Part shown: positions 1-9,140 of the stretch, piece by piece
Numbering within the stretch: position 1 is the first letter of the stretch
Layout: each line of letters opens with the position of its first letter
NCBI RefSeq assembly: GCF_000296815.2
Contig: NZ_CAIT01000004.1
Location: 930,001-994,000 of the forward strand
Length of the DNA stretch: 64,000 nucleotides
Reading direction: 5' to 3'
DNA from: Fibrisoma limi BUZ 3
GTDB taxonomy: Bacteria > Bacteroidota > Bacteroidia > Cytophagales > Spirosomataceae
Translations under genes and position numbers: made by a program
The notes under the pieces: generated by a model
Databases searched by the model: none
Seen by the model: only the letters and a program-made list of their open reading frames with translations
Told to the model about the DNA's origin: nothing

Positions 1-2
1 AC

Positions 3-152
3 GGCAAGTCATTCACACCCGTGGGTGATCGTTCCATCGATGGAACGTATCTGCCGCCCTGGGATCGGGCCCTGCGTGTTGGCTTAACGGCAAAAGGAAC
101 GACCAGCCAGACCGCTCAGTTCGATAGCTTTTCGTTGAACTCAGGATTATAA
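3..152 (+). CDS. C-terminal fragment of an unidentified protein (truncated by window edge)
   Basis: An open frame enters from the left edge and stops with TAA at 150-152, giving 49 residues. The sequence contains the phrase LPPWDRALRVGLTAKG followed by a short FDSFSL-like strand and ends in SGL. This resembles the last beta-strands of a concanavalin/LamG-like beta-sandwich, as found at the end of DUF1349-type or carbohydrate-active proteins, but too little is present to name a family. It points toward the convergent AsnC-type gene that ends at 175. Confidence 0.5.
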   Translation, partial: GKSFTPVGDRSIDGTYLPPWDRALRVGLTAKGTTSQTAQFDSFSLNSGL

Positions 153-174
153 CCCAAACGCTGGGTTGCAGCGG

Positions 175-663
175 TCACAGTACTGAGTGGGTGTCTTTGA
201 TGATATCCATAATGAACACGCTCTGGGCTTTCCCGATGCCTTTCACCTCGCCGAGGTAATTGATGAAAAAGTCGTGGTACGTCTCCATGTTCTCCGTAAT
301 GATCTTGAGCATGAAGTCGTATTCACCGGCAATATTATAGCACTCGACCACTTCCTTGAACTGGGTGATACCGCTCACGAACGCGTGGGCGGTTTGTTTA
401 TCGTGTTCCTTCAACGACACCAGACACAGTACCATCAATTTGCGGTTTACTTTTCGGTTGTCAAGCAGGGCTACGTACTGCCGGATGACTCCCTGCTGTT
501 CGAGTCGTTTAATGCGCTCATGGGTAGGCGTGGGGCTAAGGTGAACCCGCGCTGCCACTTCGCGTACGGTCAGTTTTGCGTTGTCCTGTAGCAGCCGTAA
601 GATTTGAAAATCCTTCTCATCTAATGCAAATAGAGTTGACTTATCTTGTTCTGGAATGGCCAT
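175..663 (-). CDS. Lrp/AsnC family transcriptional regulator
   Basis: The 162-residue protein has an N-terminal AsnC-type helix-turn-helix (about residues 15-62, with VREVAARVHLSPTPTHERIK as recognition region) and a C-terminal RAM/AsnC ligand-binding domain (about 75-155, with EVVECYNIAGEYDFMLKI). Members bind DNA as dimers or octamers and respond to amino acids. It lies divergent to the MFS transporter starting at 792, so control of that exporter is a reasonable inference, as for many Lrp-transporter pairs. Start ATG at 663 places the HTH at the usual distance. A short, slightly acidic leader (MAIPEQDKSTLFALDEKD) precedes the HTH. Confidence 0.9.
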   Translation of the reverse strand: MAIPEQDKSTLFALDEKDFQILRLLQDNAKLTVREVAARVHLSPTPTHERIKRLEQQGVIRQYVALLDNRKVNRKLMVLCLVSLKEHDKQTAHAFVSGITQFKEVVECYNIAGEYDFMLKIITENMETYHDFFINYLGEVKGIGKAQSVFIMDIIKDTHSVL

Positions 664-791
664 AAGGAAAGCGTTGATTTATTAGTTTGTTCTACAGGTC
701 TGTCAATATTAACGTATCTGTTCTAAAAAATGAATACTTCTTTTTTGTTTTTGCTATGATTTAGTCCTTTGCGTAAAACAAAGTGTGTTAT

Positions 792-2156
792 ATGCAGGAA
801 GGAACAAGGCAATCGTTTATTCTGATTATCACGTCCATTAGTATCTTTTTTGAGGCTCTGGACATCGCCATCATCAACCTGACGATGCCCCTCATACAGA
901 CCTCATTCGGGCTATCGGCTAACACGGTGCAATGGCTGCAAACGCTTTACGTACTGCTTTATGGCGGGTTGCTGATCGTCGGTGGGCGGCTGTCCGATAC
1001 GGTAGGCCGCAAACGTATTTTTCTGGCGGCTTCGGGCTTGTTCCTGCTTACCTCGTTCGGTGCTGGTCTATCAACTACATTTAACAGTTTGCTCGCCTTC
1101 CGGGCCTTACAGGGCGTAGCGGCTGCGTTGCTTATGCCCGCTGCCCTATCGATCGTTACCAATACCTACACCGATACACAGGCCCGTGGCCGGGCCATTG
1201 GGGTTTTTAGCTCATTTGCCGCCATCGGATCGGGCAGTGGGTTGTCGGTCGGTGGGCTGATTGCTTCATCGTTCGGCTGGCAGTGGGTGTTTTTTATCAA
1301 TGTCCCGGTCATCCTGCTCTGCATGGTGCTGGCCTACCGCTACATTCCCGGTGATAGGGAAACCTCTACATCCATTCCTGATCTTAGTTCGGGCCTGCTC
1401 CTGACGCTGCTCATTACGGCCCTGTCGTACATCGTTCATGAACTGGGCAACTGGCGCACCCAGGGTGGGTGGCTGGTGCTGCTGACGGCCTTCGTGGTGC
1501 TGGGTACCCGGGAGTTCCTGCGACGTAATGCCGCCCAGCCCGATCCCCTGATTCGGTTTGCGGTATTGCGGCAATCAACCCTGGCCATCGGCGAGATGCT
1601 GCTGTTAGGGGCGATCTTCACCAGTTACCTGTTTCTGATTTCACTGGTGTTGCAGAAAGACCGGCAGCTCAGCGCGGCTCAGGCTGGCCTCTTACTCCTG
1701 CCGTTTAGTGTGCTATCGGCGCTGACTGGTAAATTTCTCATGCCATTTCTGCTGAAACGTCTGTCGGTGCGCCGAATCGCCCGGCTGGGTATGTTGTCTA
1801 TGCTGCTGGGCACTGGCCTACTGCTATGGCAAACTCAATTCGCGCCTGATAACGTAGGCTTGTTACTGGGCTCCATTGCCTGCGTCAACGGGTTTGGTAT
1901 TGCACTCTGTTTTTCGGCGCTGACGGTGTTGTCGTTGCAGCCGGTGCCCGAAGCGTACCACGGACTGGCATCCGGCGTGGGCACTACGTCCTACTTCGTT
2001 GGGGGAGGGTTGGGGTTGTCTTTACTGTCCTTGTTTCTGAGCCAGCCAGCTACCGGAGGCAGTGGGATTGGTAGTGTGCCGCTGGCAATCCTTGGCGCTT
2101 ATGCCGCTATCGGTGTTTTGGGACTGGTGGGCGCTCCTAAAGTGAGAGTTTTGTAA
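792..2156 (+). CDS. MFS transporter, DHA2/EmrB-like drug efflux
   Basis: Multi-pass inner-membrane protein of about 454 residues with the MFS motif A version GGRLSDTVGRKRIF after the second membrane segment and a motif C-like region (GSGSGLSVGGLI) in the fifth. The number of hydrophobic segments fits the 14-TM DHA2 group, which exports drugs, dyes or small metabolites using the proton gradient. The frame is open from GTG at 783, but ATG at 792 gives a conventional start (MQEGTRQSF) and is preferred. It lies divergent to the AsnC/Lrp regulator. The substrate cannot be read from the sequence. Confidence 0.85.
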   Translation: MQEGTRQSFILIITSISIFFEALDIAIINLTMPLIQTSFGLSANTVQWLQTLYVLLYGGLLIVGGRLSDTVGRKRIFLAASGLFLLTSFGAGLSTTFNSLLAFRALQGVAAALLMPAALSIVTNTYTDTQARGRAIGVFSSFAAIGSGSGLSVGGLIASSFGWQWVFFINVPVILLCMVLAYRYIPGDRETSTSIPDLSSGLLLTLLITALSYIVHELGNWRTQGGWLVLLTAFVVLGTREFLRRNAAQPDPLIRFAVLRQSTLAIGEMLLLGAIFTSYLFLISLVLQKDRQLSAAQAGLLLLPFSVLSALTGKFLMPFLLKRLSVRRIARLGMLSMLLGTGLLLWQTQFAPDNVGLLLGSIACVNGFGIALCFSALTVLSLQPVPEAYHGLASGVGTTSYFVGGGLGLSLLSLFLSQPATGGSGIGSVPLAILGAYAAIGVLGLVGAPKVRVL

Positions 2157-2173
2157 GTAAAAGGCTTCGATTA

Positions 2174-2196
2174 CCCCAAGCTCCTTGAGGGGTTGG
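2174..2196. terminator. Imperfect hairpin after the MFS gene
   Basis: CCAA pairs with TTGG and CTCC with GGGG around a TTGA loop, with one bulged G. The sequence closely resembles the hairpin at 31636-31663, which also follows a gene, so it may be a copy of the same short intergenic element. There is no strong T-run. Confidence 0.35.
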
Positions 2197-2384
2197 AAGT
2201 AGTCATACGCGGTACCAATGTGAAACTAGTATTAATTGGTTCGCTCGATAGGCAATCAGCTCAGCGGCTTTTTTTAAAATAAAATTTGCCCGCTATCACA
2301 TGGTCTTCTTGACTACTACGGTTACGTTTGTGCAGATGCTGGTTGTGCTTTAGGTGCTGCCGCTGCAATGATATTGGATTAACA

Positions 2385-2501
2385 ATGACAACGAACCGCT
2401 CACAGAAACCCGGTAGCCTGCTGCGAACCATTCTGGTTGGTCTGCTGATCATCTTCGGCCTGGCGTTGATCGTGGGGCTTATGGCAACGTTCTTTCCGTA
2501 A
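2385..2501 (+). CDS. Possible 38-residue single-span membrane protein
   Basis: ATG at 2385 opens 38 codons ending TAA at 2499-2501. After a polar, basic N-terminus (MTTNRSQKPGSLLR) comes one hydrophobic segment rich in L, I, V and G (about residues 15-37), ending FFP. This matches the look of small inner-membrane proteins common in Bacteroidota. It sits between the MFS gene and the aldo/keto reductase in an otherwise empty 410-bp interval, in the same direction as both. No family is recognised and there is no strong ribosome binding site, so it may be fortuitous. Confidence 0.4.
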   Translation: MTTNRSQKPGSLLRTILVGLLIIFGLALIVGLMATFFP

Positions 2502-2568
2502 ATCGGCCGAACAGAAACGCACCGTTTGTGTTCAACCAGTTCAGCACGTTCGTAACAACTCAATTCCT

Positions 2569-3555
2569 ATGCAATTCCGAAAACTCGGCAAAACCGGTTT
2601 TACCATATCCGAAATCAGTTTAGGCACCTGGCAGGTAGGTGGCAAATGGGGCGATCCTTTCAGCCACGAAAACGCCGACCGCATTCTCAACGATGCCGTT
2701 GACGCGGGCATTAATTTCATCGACACCGCTGATGTGTACGGCGATGGCGAAAGCGAAAAAGCCGTTGGCCGACTCGTGCGCTCGCGGTCAGAACGTATTT
2801 ATGTAGCCACCAAATGCGGTCGCCGGTTGCAGCCTCACGTCAACGAAGCATATCAACCCGAGGTCCTGCGCCGTTTCATAGAGGATAGCCTGCGCAACAT
2901 GGGCCTGGAGACGCTGGATCTGATCCAACTGCACTGCCCACCAACGGAGGTGTACTACCGCCCCGAGATTTTCGAATTGTTCGACCGCCTGAAAGAAGAA
3001 GGAAAAATTCAGTATATGGGCGTTAGTGTCGAGAAGGTAGAGGAAGCGCTCAAAGCCATTGAGTACCCCAACGTGTGCAGCGTTCAGATTATCTTCAACA
3101 TGTTTCGGCAACGGCCCGCTGAGTTGTTCTTTCCGGAAGCGAAACGTCGGGACATCGGTATCATCGTTCGCGTACCGCTGGCGAGTGGATTGCTAACGGG
3201 TAAGTTCGACCGGAACACAACCTTCTCAAAAGATGATCACCGGAACTTTAACCGCAACGGCGCGGCCTTCGACAAGGGTGAAACTTTCTCGGGCGTAGAG
3301 TACGAAAGGGGCCTGGCTGCCGTGGATCAGCTACGTACCGTTTTCCCGGGCGACGATAACCTGGCTCCCGATGCATTGCGGTGGATCTTGACGTTCGATG
3401 CCGTAAGCTGTATCATCCCCGGTGCGTCGAAACCCGACCACCTGACGTCCAATTTGCAGGCGCTTGAGCGGCCGGCTCCTTCGGCAGAACAGATGCAGGC
3501 CGTAACCAGTATCTACGACGAATACATCAGAAATCCGGTGCATTATTTGTGGTAG
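2569..3555 (+). CDS. Aldo/keto reductase
   Basis: A 328-residue (beta/alpha)8 NADPH-dependent oxidoreductase of the AKR superfamily. The catalytic tetrad is visible: Asp and Tyr in FIDTADVYGDGESEKAVGRL (about residues 48-68), Lys in YVATKCGR (about 80) and His in LIQLHCPP (about 122). The cofactor-binding end carries IIPGASKPDHLTSNL (about 285-299). The start ATG at 2569 gives the typical N-terminus with LGKTGFTISEISLGTWQ. The exact carbonyl substrate is unknown; most similar proteins act on sugars or reactive aldehydes. The gene stands alone and is convergent with the propeller gene at 3585. Confidence 0.92.
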   Translation: MQFRKLGKTGFTISEISLGTWQVGGKWGDPFSHENADRILNDAVDAGINFIDTADVYGDGESEKAVGRLVRSRSERIYVATKCGRRLQPHVNEAYQPEVLRRFIEDSLRNMGLETLDLIQLHCPPTEVYYRPEIFELFDRLKEEGKIQYMGVSVEKVEEALKAIEYPNVCSVQIIFNMFRQRPAELFFPEAKRRDIGIIVRVPLASGLLTGKFDRNTTFSKDDHRNFNRNGAAFDKGETFSGVEYERGLAAVDQLRTVFPGDDNLAPDALRWILTFDAVSCIIPGASKPDHLTSNLQALERPAPSAEQMQAVTSIYDEYIRNPVHYLW

Positions 3556-3584
3556 ACTGTCGTTGCGTGCTGATTGATAGCGCC

Positions 3585-4535
3585 TTACTTTTTTGCCAGG
3601 GGCTTCCATTCGGCGCGGCTACCGTCCATGGCGCAGTGGTAGTGCAGGACCTCCAGCAGTTGCGCGTCGGTGCCATCAGCTTTGACCAGCCAGACCGGGC
3701 GTTTGTCGGCTTCTTTTTCCTGGTACGTCTTTTCGCGCTTTTGGGCGTCGCGCCAGTAGGCTTCCTCCGTTACGCGGAAGGTCAGGTATTGATTATCCGG
3801 CGAAAAGGCGGGGGAGCTACTGATTTTCTTCAGATGGGTGATTTGCTTGAGGTCACTACCGTCGGCGTTGCATACAAAAATTTCGGCGTAGTCGCCAGCC
3901 TGTCCCGAAAAAGCAATCATCTTGCCGTCGTGCGACCAGACCGGCGCAATGCCCCCAATCTGGCTTTCATTCGGGATGATCTGTTTCCGGTTCGATCCAT
4001 CAGCGTTCATGACCCACACCCCGAAGCCATTGGTGCCCTGCTGCGTGTACACGATCTGTTTCCCGTCGGGCGAGATGTTGCCGTCGCGGCCCTGCGCCAT
4101 GGCTTTCATGTCCTTACCATTGGGCCGAATCCGGTAAATCTGGCTGCTGTTGCCTTCGTTGAAGTAAATGTACTGACCATCGGCCGTGAAGCAGGGCCAG
4201 TACGCTACCGAACCGGCGGGCAAATGGGTTAACGCCTGAGCCCGACTGCCATCGGCGTTGGCAATGTACAGGTCAAAGGTTTTGCCATCACCCCGGTTGG
4301 AGGTAAACACAATCATTTTCCCATCCGGTGACCAGGCCGGGTAGCGTTCTTCTGACTGAGGAGCATTCGTCAGATTGATGGATGTGCCTGATACGGGATC
4401 GACCGCGAAGATGTCCGTATTACCGGTGCGTACGGATGTGATCAGCAGGGTGCGGCCGGTCGTGGCCGGTATAGGCTGGCTAAGTCCGGCATAAAAACCG
4501 AAGAGGGGCAGCGTGGTAAGAACGACAGTTTTCAT
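3585..4535 (-). CDS. Exported TolB-like beta-propeller (PD40/WD40-like) protein
   Basis: The 316-residue protein starts with a hydrophobic stretch (MKTVVLTTLPLFGFYAGLS) that looks like a signal peptide. Several PD40 repeats follow: YPAWSPDGKMIVFTSNRGDG, GNISPDGKQIVYTQQG, APVWSHDGKMIAFSG and SSPAFSPDNQYLTFRV. Between them the phrase NADGS recurs. These repeats build a TolB-type propeller. Unlike TolB there is no N-terminal TolB_N domain, so this is a periplasmic or surface propeller of unknown partner rather than the Tol-Pal component. Similar proteins in Bacteroidota are often annotated as 'biopolymer transporter TolR' or 'DUF5050'. Confidence 0.8.
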   Translation of the reverse strand: MKTVVLTTLPLFGFYAGLSQPIPATTGRTLLITSVRTGNTDIFAVDPVSGTSINLTNAPQSEERYPAWSPDGKMIVFTSNRGDGKTFDLYIANADGSRAQALTHLPAGSVAYWPCFTADGQYIYFNEGNSSQIYRIRPNGKDMKAMAQGRDGNISPDGKQIVYTQQGTNGFGVWVMNADGSNRKQIIPNESQIGGIAPVWSHDGKMIAFSGQAGDYAEIFVCNADGSDLKQITHLKKISSSPAFSPDNQYLTFRVTEEAYWRDAQKREKTYQEKEADKRPVWLVKADGTDAQLLEVLHYHCAMDGSRAEWKPLAKK

Positions 4536-4625
4536 AAGGTTTAGGGCAGCGAATTAGCCTGTCAAACTACCAAATTTTTGACAATGATTCCATAGGCGTG
4601 GTGTCATCACTACGGACGGGAACCA

Positions 4626-5519
4626 CTACGTTAGCTTGGTTTCAATCTTCGTGTATTTGCCCCGCCAGTGTTTCCAGCGCTTGTGCGACCAGAGCCAGTC
4701 CGATGGGTGGTTCTGAATGGTATTGGTAAGGGCGTCGCGGTACCGATCGAGAATTCTTCCTTCCGGCAGATCTGTGTACGGAGGATCGCCGATGAGCGTA
4801 AACGTAACTTCATAATACCCGCGCCGAACCCGCACCAGTTCAGTGTAAAAAACCGGCAGGTTCCGGCTGCGGGCCAGGCGTTCGGAGCCGGGGTAGAACG
4901 GTGTGTCGCGGTGCAGGAAATCAATCCAGTAGGCATGTTCAGGCTGATCCGGCACCTGATCGGCTACCAGCGCAATAATTCGTGGCACGTCCTTCTGAGC
5001 GACCATCCGGCGGGGGAGGGTATTCATCGGTACCGGCACCGCGCCAAAACTTGACCGAATCGAGCGCATCAGCTCTTCAAAGAAAGGGCTGTTCAGGGGT
5101 TTGTAAATGCTGTCGGTCGGCATCCCGTACAGTACGGACGCCGACGGAATCCATTCCCAGTTGCTTTGATGGGACGCCATCCCGATCACCGCCTGACCCG
5201 CGTCCAGCCGATCTTTGACAAGGTCAATGTTCGTAAACTGGACACGGCGTTTCAGGTCAGCCGGGGAGAGAGTCGGCATTTTGATTGTTTCGACCAGCAG
5301 ATCGGTTAGGTTCCGGTAAAATCGTCGGGCGATCTGCTGCCGCTCACGGTCCGACCGTTCGGGGAAAGACAGACGTAAGTTTTCATCAACGACACGCCGG
5401 CGGTACCGGATAACATACAGCAGTAAAAAGTACAAGAAATTGGAAATTCCATACAAGATACTGAGCGGCAGACGGGATAAGAGTCGGAAAAAGATCATTC
5501 GCAAAAAGATAGACGACAA
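4626..5519 (-). CDS. Lysophospholipid/lipid A acyltransferase, LpxL/HtrB family
   Basis: A 297-residue inner-membrane acyltransferase. An N-terminal hydrophobic anchor (about residues 5-38) is followed by the diagnostic catalytic motif HQSNWEW (about 117-123, the HX4D/E motif of this family). The C-terminus carries DWLWSHKRWKHWRGKY, typical of LpxL-like enzymes. Family members transfer a secondary acyl chain to the lipid A precursor. One LpxL-type gene in Bacteroidota usually fits a penta-acylated lipid A; that is inference. It is divergent from the WbqC gene. Confidence 0.88.
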   Translation of the reverse strand: MSSIFLRMIFFRLLSRLPLSILYGISNFLYFLLLYVIRYRRRVVDENLRLSFPERSDRERQQIARRFYRNLTDLLVETIKMPTLSPADLKRRVQFTNIDLVKDRLDAGQAVIGMASHQSNWEWIPSASVLYGMPTDSIYKPLNSPFFEELMRSIRSSFGAVPVPMNTLPRRMVAQKDVPRIIALVADQVPDQPEHAYWIDFLHRDTPFYPGSERLARSRNLPVFYTELVRVRRGYYEVTFTLIGDPPYTDLPEGRILDRYRDALTNTIQNHPSDWLWSHKRWKHWRGKYTKIETKLT

Positions 5520-5620
5520 CTAGGTAGAATTCGTTATACGTACGAAAACACCCTTTAATTAAAATTTGGCAAAAACCGTTGGCGGTATTGTTTTTTTACG
5601 TTAATTGGTGACGGATACGT

Positions 5621-6271
5621 TTGTTATTATTGGAAAAGTACCAACCGGCTCCTCCTGTACCAACCCAACTTCTCATTGAGCTGCATTACCTGCCCTGTCT
5701 GGATTACATGACGGGTCTTTTTCAGTACGATGAAGTACGGATCGAAGCCGCCGAACATTATCAGAAGCAAAGTTACAGAAATCGCTGCTACGTCCTGACG
5801 GCAAACAAGGTGGATGCACTCACGGTACCGGTGCAGCAGGGTACGCACAAGCAACTCATTCGCGATGTGCGAGTGGACAATGGTCAGTCCTGGCAGGATC
5901 GGCATTGGCGGTGCCTGCAGGCGGCTTACGGTAAAGCTCCGTTTTTTGAGTACTACGCGCCCTACTTTGAACCGGTCTATCGGAAAAGCTGGACGTATTT
6001 GTTTGATCTGAACTGGGAACTGCTGACAATTTGTCTGAAACTACTTGGTCGTTCACCGGCTATTAACCTGACAGATTGGTACGACAAGGAACCGCCGGCC
6101 GGCATTTTTGACGCTCGGTCGCGGATACATCCACCGAACCAGGTAATTACGTACGTATTCCATCACGCAGCGCCCTACGAGCAGAACTTTGGCCGGGAAT
6201 TTGTACCAAACCTGAGCATACTTGATTTATTATTTTGTCAGGGGCCGCGCGCGGTGGAATGGTTAACGTAA
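5621..6271 (+). CDS. WbqC family protein
   Basis: The protein (up to 216 residues) has the WbqC family signature: a start region with IELHYLPCLDY, then EHYQKQSYRNRCYVLTANK, LTVPVQQGTHK, and W..RHWRCLQAAYGKAPFFEYY. The family is linked to O-antigen and surface polysaccharide loci, but its reaction is unproven. The start is uncertain: no ATG precedes the conserved region, leaving TTG at 5621 or 5630. An exact TAnnTTTG match (5616-5623) overlaps the first TTG, which would favour a nearly leaderless mRNA using TTG 5630 if that box is real. The first ATG (5708) would delete the conserved N-terminus. Confidence 0.8.
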   Translation: MLLLEKYQPAPPVPTQLLIELHYLPCLDYMTGLFQYDEVRIEAAEHYQKQSYRNRCYVLTANKVDALTVPVQQGTHKQLIRDVRVDNGQSWQDRHWRCLQAAYGKAPFFEYYAPYFEPVYRKSWTYLFDLNWELLTICLKLLGRSPAINLTDWYDKEPPAGIFDARSRIHPPNQVITYVFHHAAPYEQNFGREFVPNLSILDLLFCQGPRAVEWLT

Positions 6272-6449
6272 TTTATTTGTTATTTACATGGGCGGTCGTT
6301 TGATTGATTTGGCTTATCACCTTTGCCGGCGAATAAACTGAAAACACATCACGCAATCCACCAACTGACCAACCCTTAAACCGGGTGAACAAAACCTGAA
6401 AATACTTCGTTAAGCCATTATTACGCTTACGATAGGAGACCCAAAGCGA

Positions 6450-8981
6450 ATGGAAGCAAAATTCTCAAACCGCGTCAAGGAAGTGATCTCGCTGAGCCGG
6501 GAAGAAGCCTTACGCCTGGGCCACGACTACATCGGCACGGAGCACCTGCTGCTGGGTATGATCCGCGAGGGCGAAGGGGTAGCCGTGGGGCTGCTGAAAA
6601 AACTGGGCATCTCGCTGGATGAACTCCGCATTACCATTGAACAAGCCACTAAAGGAACGGCCACCAATAACGTTAAAAATCTGGCCAATATCCCGCTGAC
6701 CCGTCAGTCGGAGAAGACCCTGAAGATTACGTATCTGGAAGCTAAAATCTTTAAGAGCCCACTCATTGGTACGGAGCACCTGCTGTTGTCAATTCTGCGC
6801 GACGAAGATAACGTGGCGACGCAGATTCTGAATAAGTTCAACGTTAATTATGAGGTGATCAAGGAGATGCTGGAATATCAATCTTCGGGAAGCCGTCCGG
6901 TGATGGGCCCCGAAACCGACGACGACGACAACGACCGTGGCATGTTCGGTGGCAGTGGCAGCTCCAGCTCAGGCAAAGATCCGAAAGGCTCCGAAAAGTC
7001 TCGGACCCCGGTGCTGGATAACTTCGGCCGTGACTTGACCAAGCTTGCTGAACTTGGCAAACTTGACCCCATTGTTGGTCGCGAAAAAGAAATTGAACGC
7101 GTTGCTCAGATTCTGAGCCGCCGGAAGAAAAATAACCCGATCCTGATCGGCGAACCGGGTGTTGGTAAAACGGCCATCGCCGAGGGCCTGGCGCTGCGCA
7201 TAGTGCAGAAGAAGGTGTCGCGGGTGCTGTTCGGCAAACGCGTAGTTACGCTCGACCTGGCGTCGCTCGTGGCTGGTACCAAATACCGTGGCCAGTTCGA
7301 AGAGCGGATGAAGGCCGTCATGAATGAACTGGAAAAATCACCCGAGGTGATTCTGTTCATTGACGAATTGCACACCATCGTCGGCGCAGGTGGCGCTTCT
7401 GGTTCACTCGACGCATCGAATATGTTCAAGCCGGCTCTGGCCCGGGGCGACATTCAATGCATCGGTGCCACGACGCTGGATGAGTATCGTCAGTACATCG
7501 AGAAAGATGGTGCGCTGGCCCGTCGTTTCCAGATGGTGATGGTTGACGCTACGTCGATCGATGAAACCATCGAGATTCTGAATAACATCAAGGATAAGTA
7601 CGAAGACCACCACCACGTCAACTACACGCCACAGGCAGTTGAAGCGGCCGTGAAGCTGTCGGAGCGTTACATCTCCGACCGGTTCCTGCCCGATAAGGCC
7701 ATCGACGTACTGGACGAAGTGGGCGCCCGCGTACACATCTCCAACATTACCGTTCCTGAAGATATTCTGAAGCTTGAAGAGCAGATCGAGAATATCAAGA
7801 AGGAAAAGAACCAGGTTGTCAAGAGCCAGAAGTACGAAGAGGCAGCTCAGCTCCGCGACAAGGAGAAGCGCCTGATCGACCAGCTCGAACGCGCCAAGCA
7901 GGCCTGGGAAGAAGATACCAAGAAGCGTCGCTACACGGTCAACGAAGAAAACGTAGCCGAAGTAGTAGCGATGATGACGGGTATCCCGGTCAACAGCGTA
8001 TCGCTCGATGAAGGTCGCAAGCTGATCAACATGGGCGAAGAACTGAAAGGCAAAGTAATCGGTCAGCAGTCGGCGATCGACAAGCTGGTGAAAGCCATTC
8101 AGCGGACGCGGGTTGGTCTGAAAGATCCGAAGAAACCGATTGGTTCGTTCATCTTCCTCGGCCCAACCGGGGTTGGTAAGACGGAACTGGCCAAAGTGCT
8201 GGCGACGTACCTGTTCGACAAGGAAGATGCGCTGGTGCGGATCGACATGTCGGAGTACATGGAGAAGTTTAGTGTTAGCCGACTGGTCGGCGCTCCTCCG
8301 GGCTACGTTGGTTATGAAGAAGGTGGTCAGTTGACCGAGAAGATTCGCCGGAAGCCGTACTCAGTCGTACTGCTTGACGAGATCGAGAAGGCGCACCCGG
8401 ATGTGTTCAACATCCTCCTGCAAGTGCTCGACGACGGTATCCTGACCGATGGTCTGGGTCGCCGGGTGGATTTCCGGAACACGATCATCATCATGACGTC
8501 GAATATTGGCGTACGTGACCTGAAAGATTTTGGCTCTGGCATAGGTTTTGCTACCCGCAACAAGGCTGAGAACCAGGACGAACTGATGAAGACCACGATT
8601 CAGAACGCCCTGCGGAAAGCTTTCTCGCCGGAGTTCCTGAACCGTCTGGACGATGTGATTGTGTTCAACTCGCTGCAGCGCGAAGACATCCACAAAATCA
8701 TCGACCTCATGTTGGGCAAGCTGCTGGGCCGCGTAACTAACCTGGGCTACAAAGTCGAGCTGACCGACAAAGCAAAAGACTTCCTGTCGGACAAAGGCTA
8801 CGATCCGCAGTATGGTGCCCGTCCGCTGAGCCGCGCCATCCAGCGCTACCTCGAGGACCCCGTTGCCGAAGAAATCCTGAAAGGTGAACTGAAGGAAGGC
8901 GACGTGATTCTGGCGGATTATGACGGTAACGGCGAGTCGCTGACGATCTCGGTTAAGAAACCGGAAGCCGTGGTAGAATAA
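6450..8981 (+). CDS. clpC: ATP-dependent Clp protease ATP-binding subunit ClpC
   Basis: An 843-residue Hsp100 unfoldase that feeds substrates to ClpP. Order of parts: double Clp-N repeat (about 1-145), an acidic Ser/Gly linker (about 150-180), the first AAA+ domain with GEPGVGKT (about 233) and [14 protein letters not shown], a UVR coiled coil ([14 protein letters not shown], about 465), the second AAA+ domain with GPTGVGKT (about 571) and [15 protein letters not shown], then the IGF-type ClpP-docking loop in GSGIGFATR, and the D2-small domain with [15 protein letters not shown]. Length and UVR domain identify ClpC rather than ClpB or ClpA. No ctsR or mcsAB neighbours are present, as usual in Bacteroidota. 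A strong terminator follows. Confidence 0.97.
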   Translation: MEAKFSNRVKEVISLSREEALRLGHDYIGTEHLLLGMIREGEGVAVGLLKKLGISLDELRITIEQATKGTATNNVKNLANIPLTRQSEKTLKITYLEAKIFKSPLIGTEHLLLSILRDEDNVATQILNKFNVNYEVIKEMLEYQSSGSRPVMGPETDDDDNDRGMFGGSGSSSSGKDPKGSEKSRTPVLDNFGRDLTKLAELGKLDPIVGREKEIERVAQILSRRKKNNPILIGEPGVGKTAIAEGLALRIVQKKVSRVLFGKRVVTLDLASLVAGTKYRGQFEERMKAVMNELEKSPEVILFIDELHTIVGAGGASGSLDASNMFKPALARGDIQCIGATTLDEYRQYIEKDGALARRFQMVMVDATSIDETIEILNNIKDKYEDHHHVNYTPQAVEAAVKLSERYISDRFLPDKAIDVLDEVGARVHISNITVPEDILKLEEQIENIKKEKNQVVKSQKYEEAAQLRDKEKRLIDQLERAKQAWEEDTKKRRYTVNEENVAEVVAMMTGIPVNSVSLDEGRKLINMGEELKGKVIGQQSAIDKLVKAIQRTRVGLKDPKKPIGSFIFLGPTGVGKTELAKVLATYLFDKEDALVRIDMSEYMEKFSVSRLVGAPPGYVGYEEGGQLTEKIRRKPYSVVLLDEIEKAHPDVFNILLQVLDDGILTDGLGRRVDFRNTIIIMTSNIGVRDLKDFGSGIGFATRNKAENQDELMKTTIQNALRKAFSPEFLNRLDDVIVFNSLQREDIHKIIDLMLGKLLGRVTNLGYKVELTDKAKDFLSDKGYDPQYGARPLSRAIQRYLEDPVAEEILKGELKEGDVILADYDGNGESLTISVKKPEAVVE

Positions 8982-9007
8982 GATTTATCGCCATACAATA
9001 AATACGA

Positions 9008-9039
9008 AGGAGCCGAACCATGTGTTCGGCTCCTTTTTT
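9008..9039 (+). terminator. Rho-independent terminator of clpC
   Basis: A perfect 11-bp stem, AGGAGCCGAAC (9008-9018) pairing with GTTCGGCTCCT (9024-9034), with a 5-nt loop and a run of six T. It begins 27 bp after the clpC stop codon. Confidence 0.92.
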
Positions 9040-9140
9040 GTTGGAAATCATTGTGAATAAGTGGCTTAGCGTTTCAGTAACTTGGCAGGCAATGAATGGG
9101 GTTCAGGATGGTAGGATCAACGTAGTGGAGTTTCTCGTTC

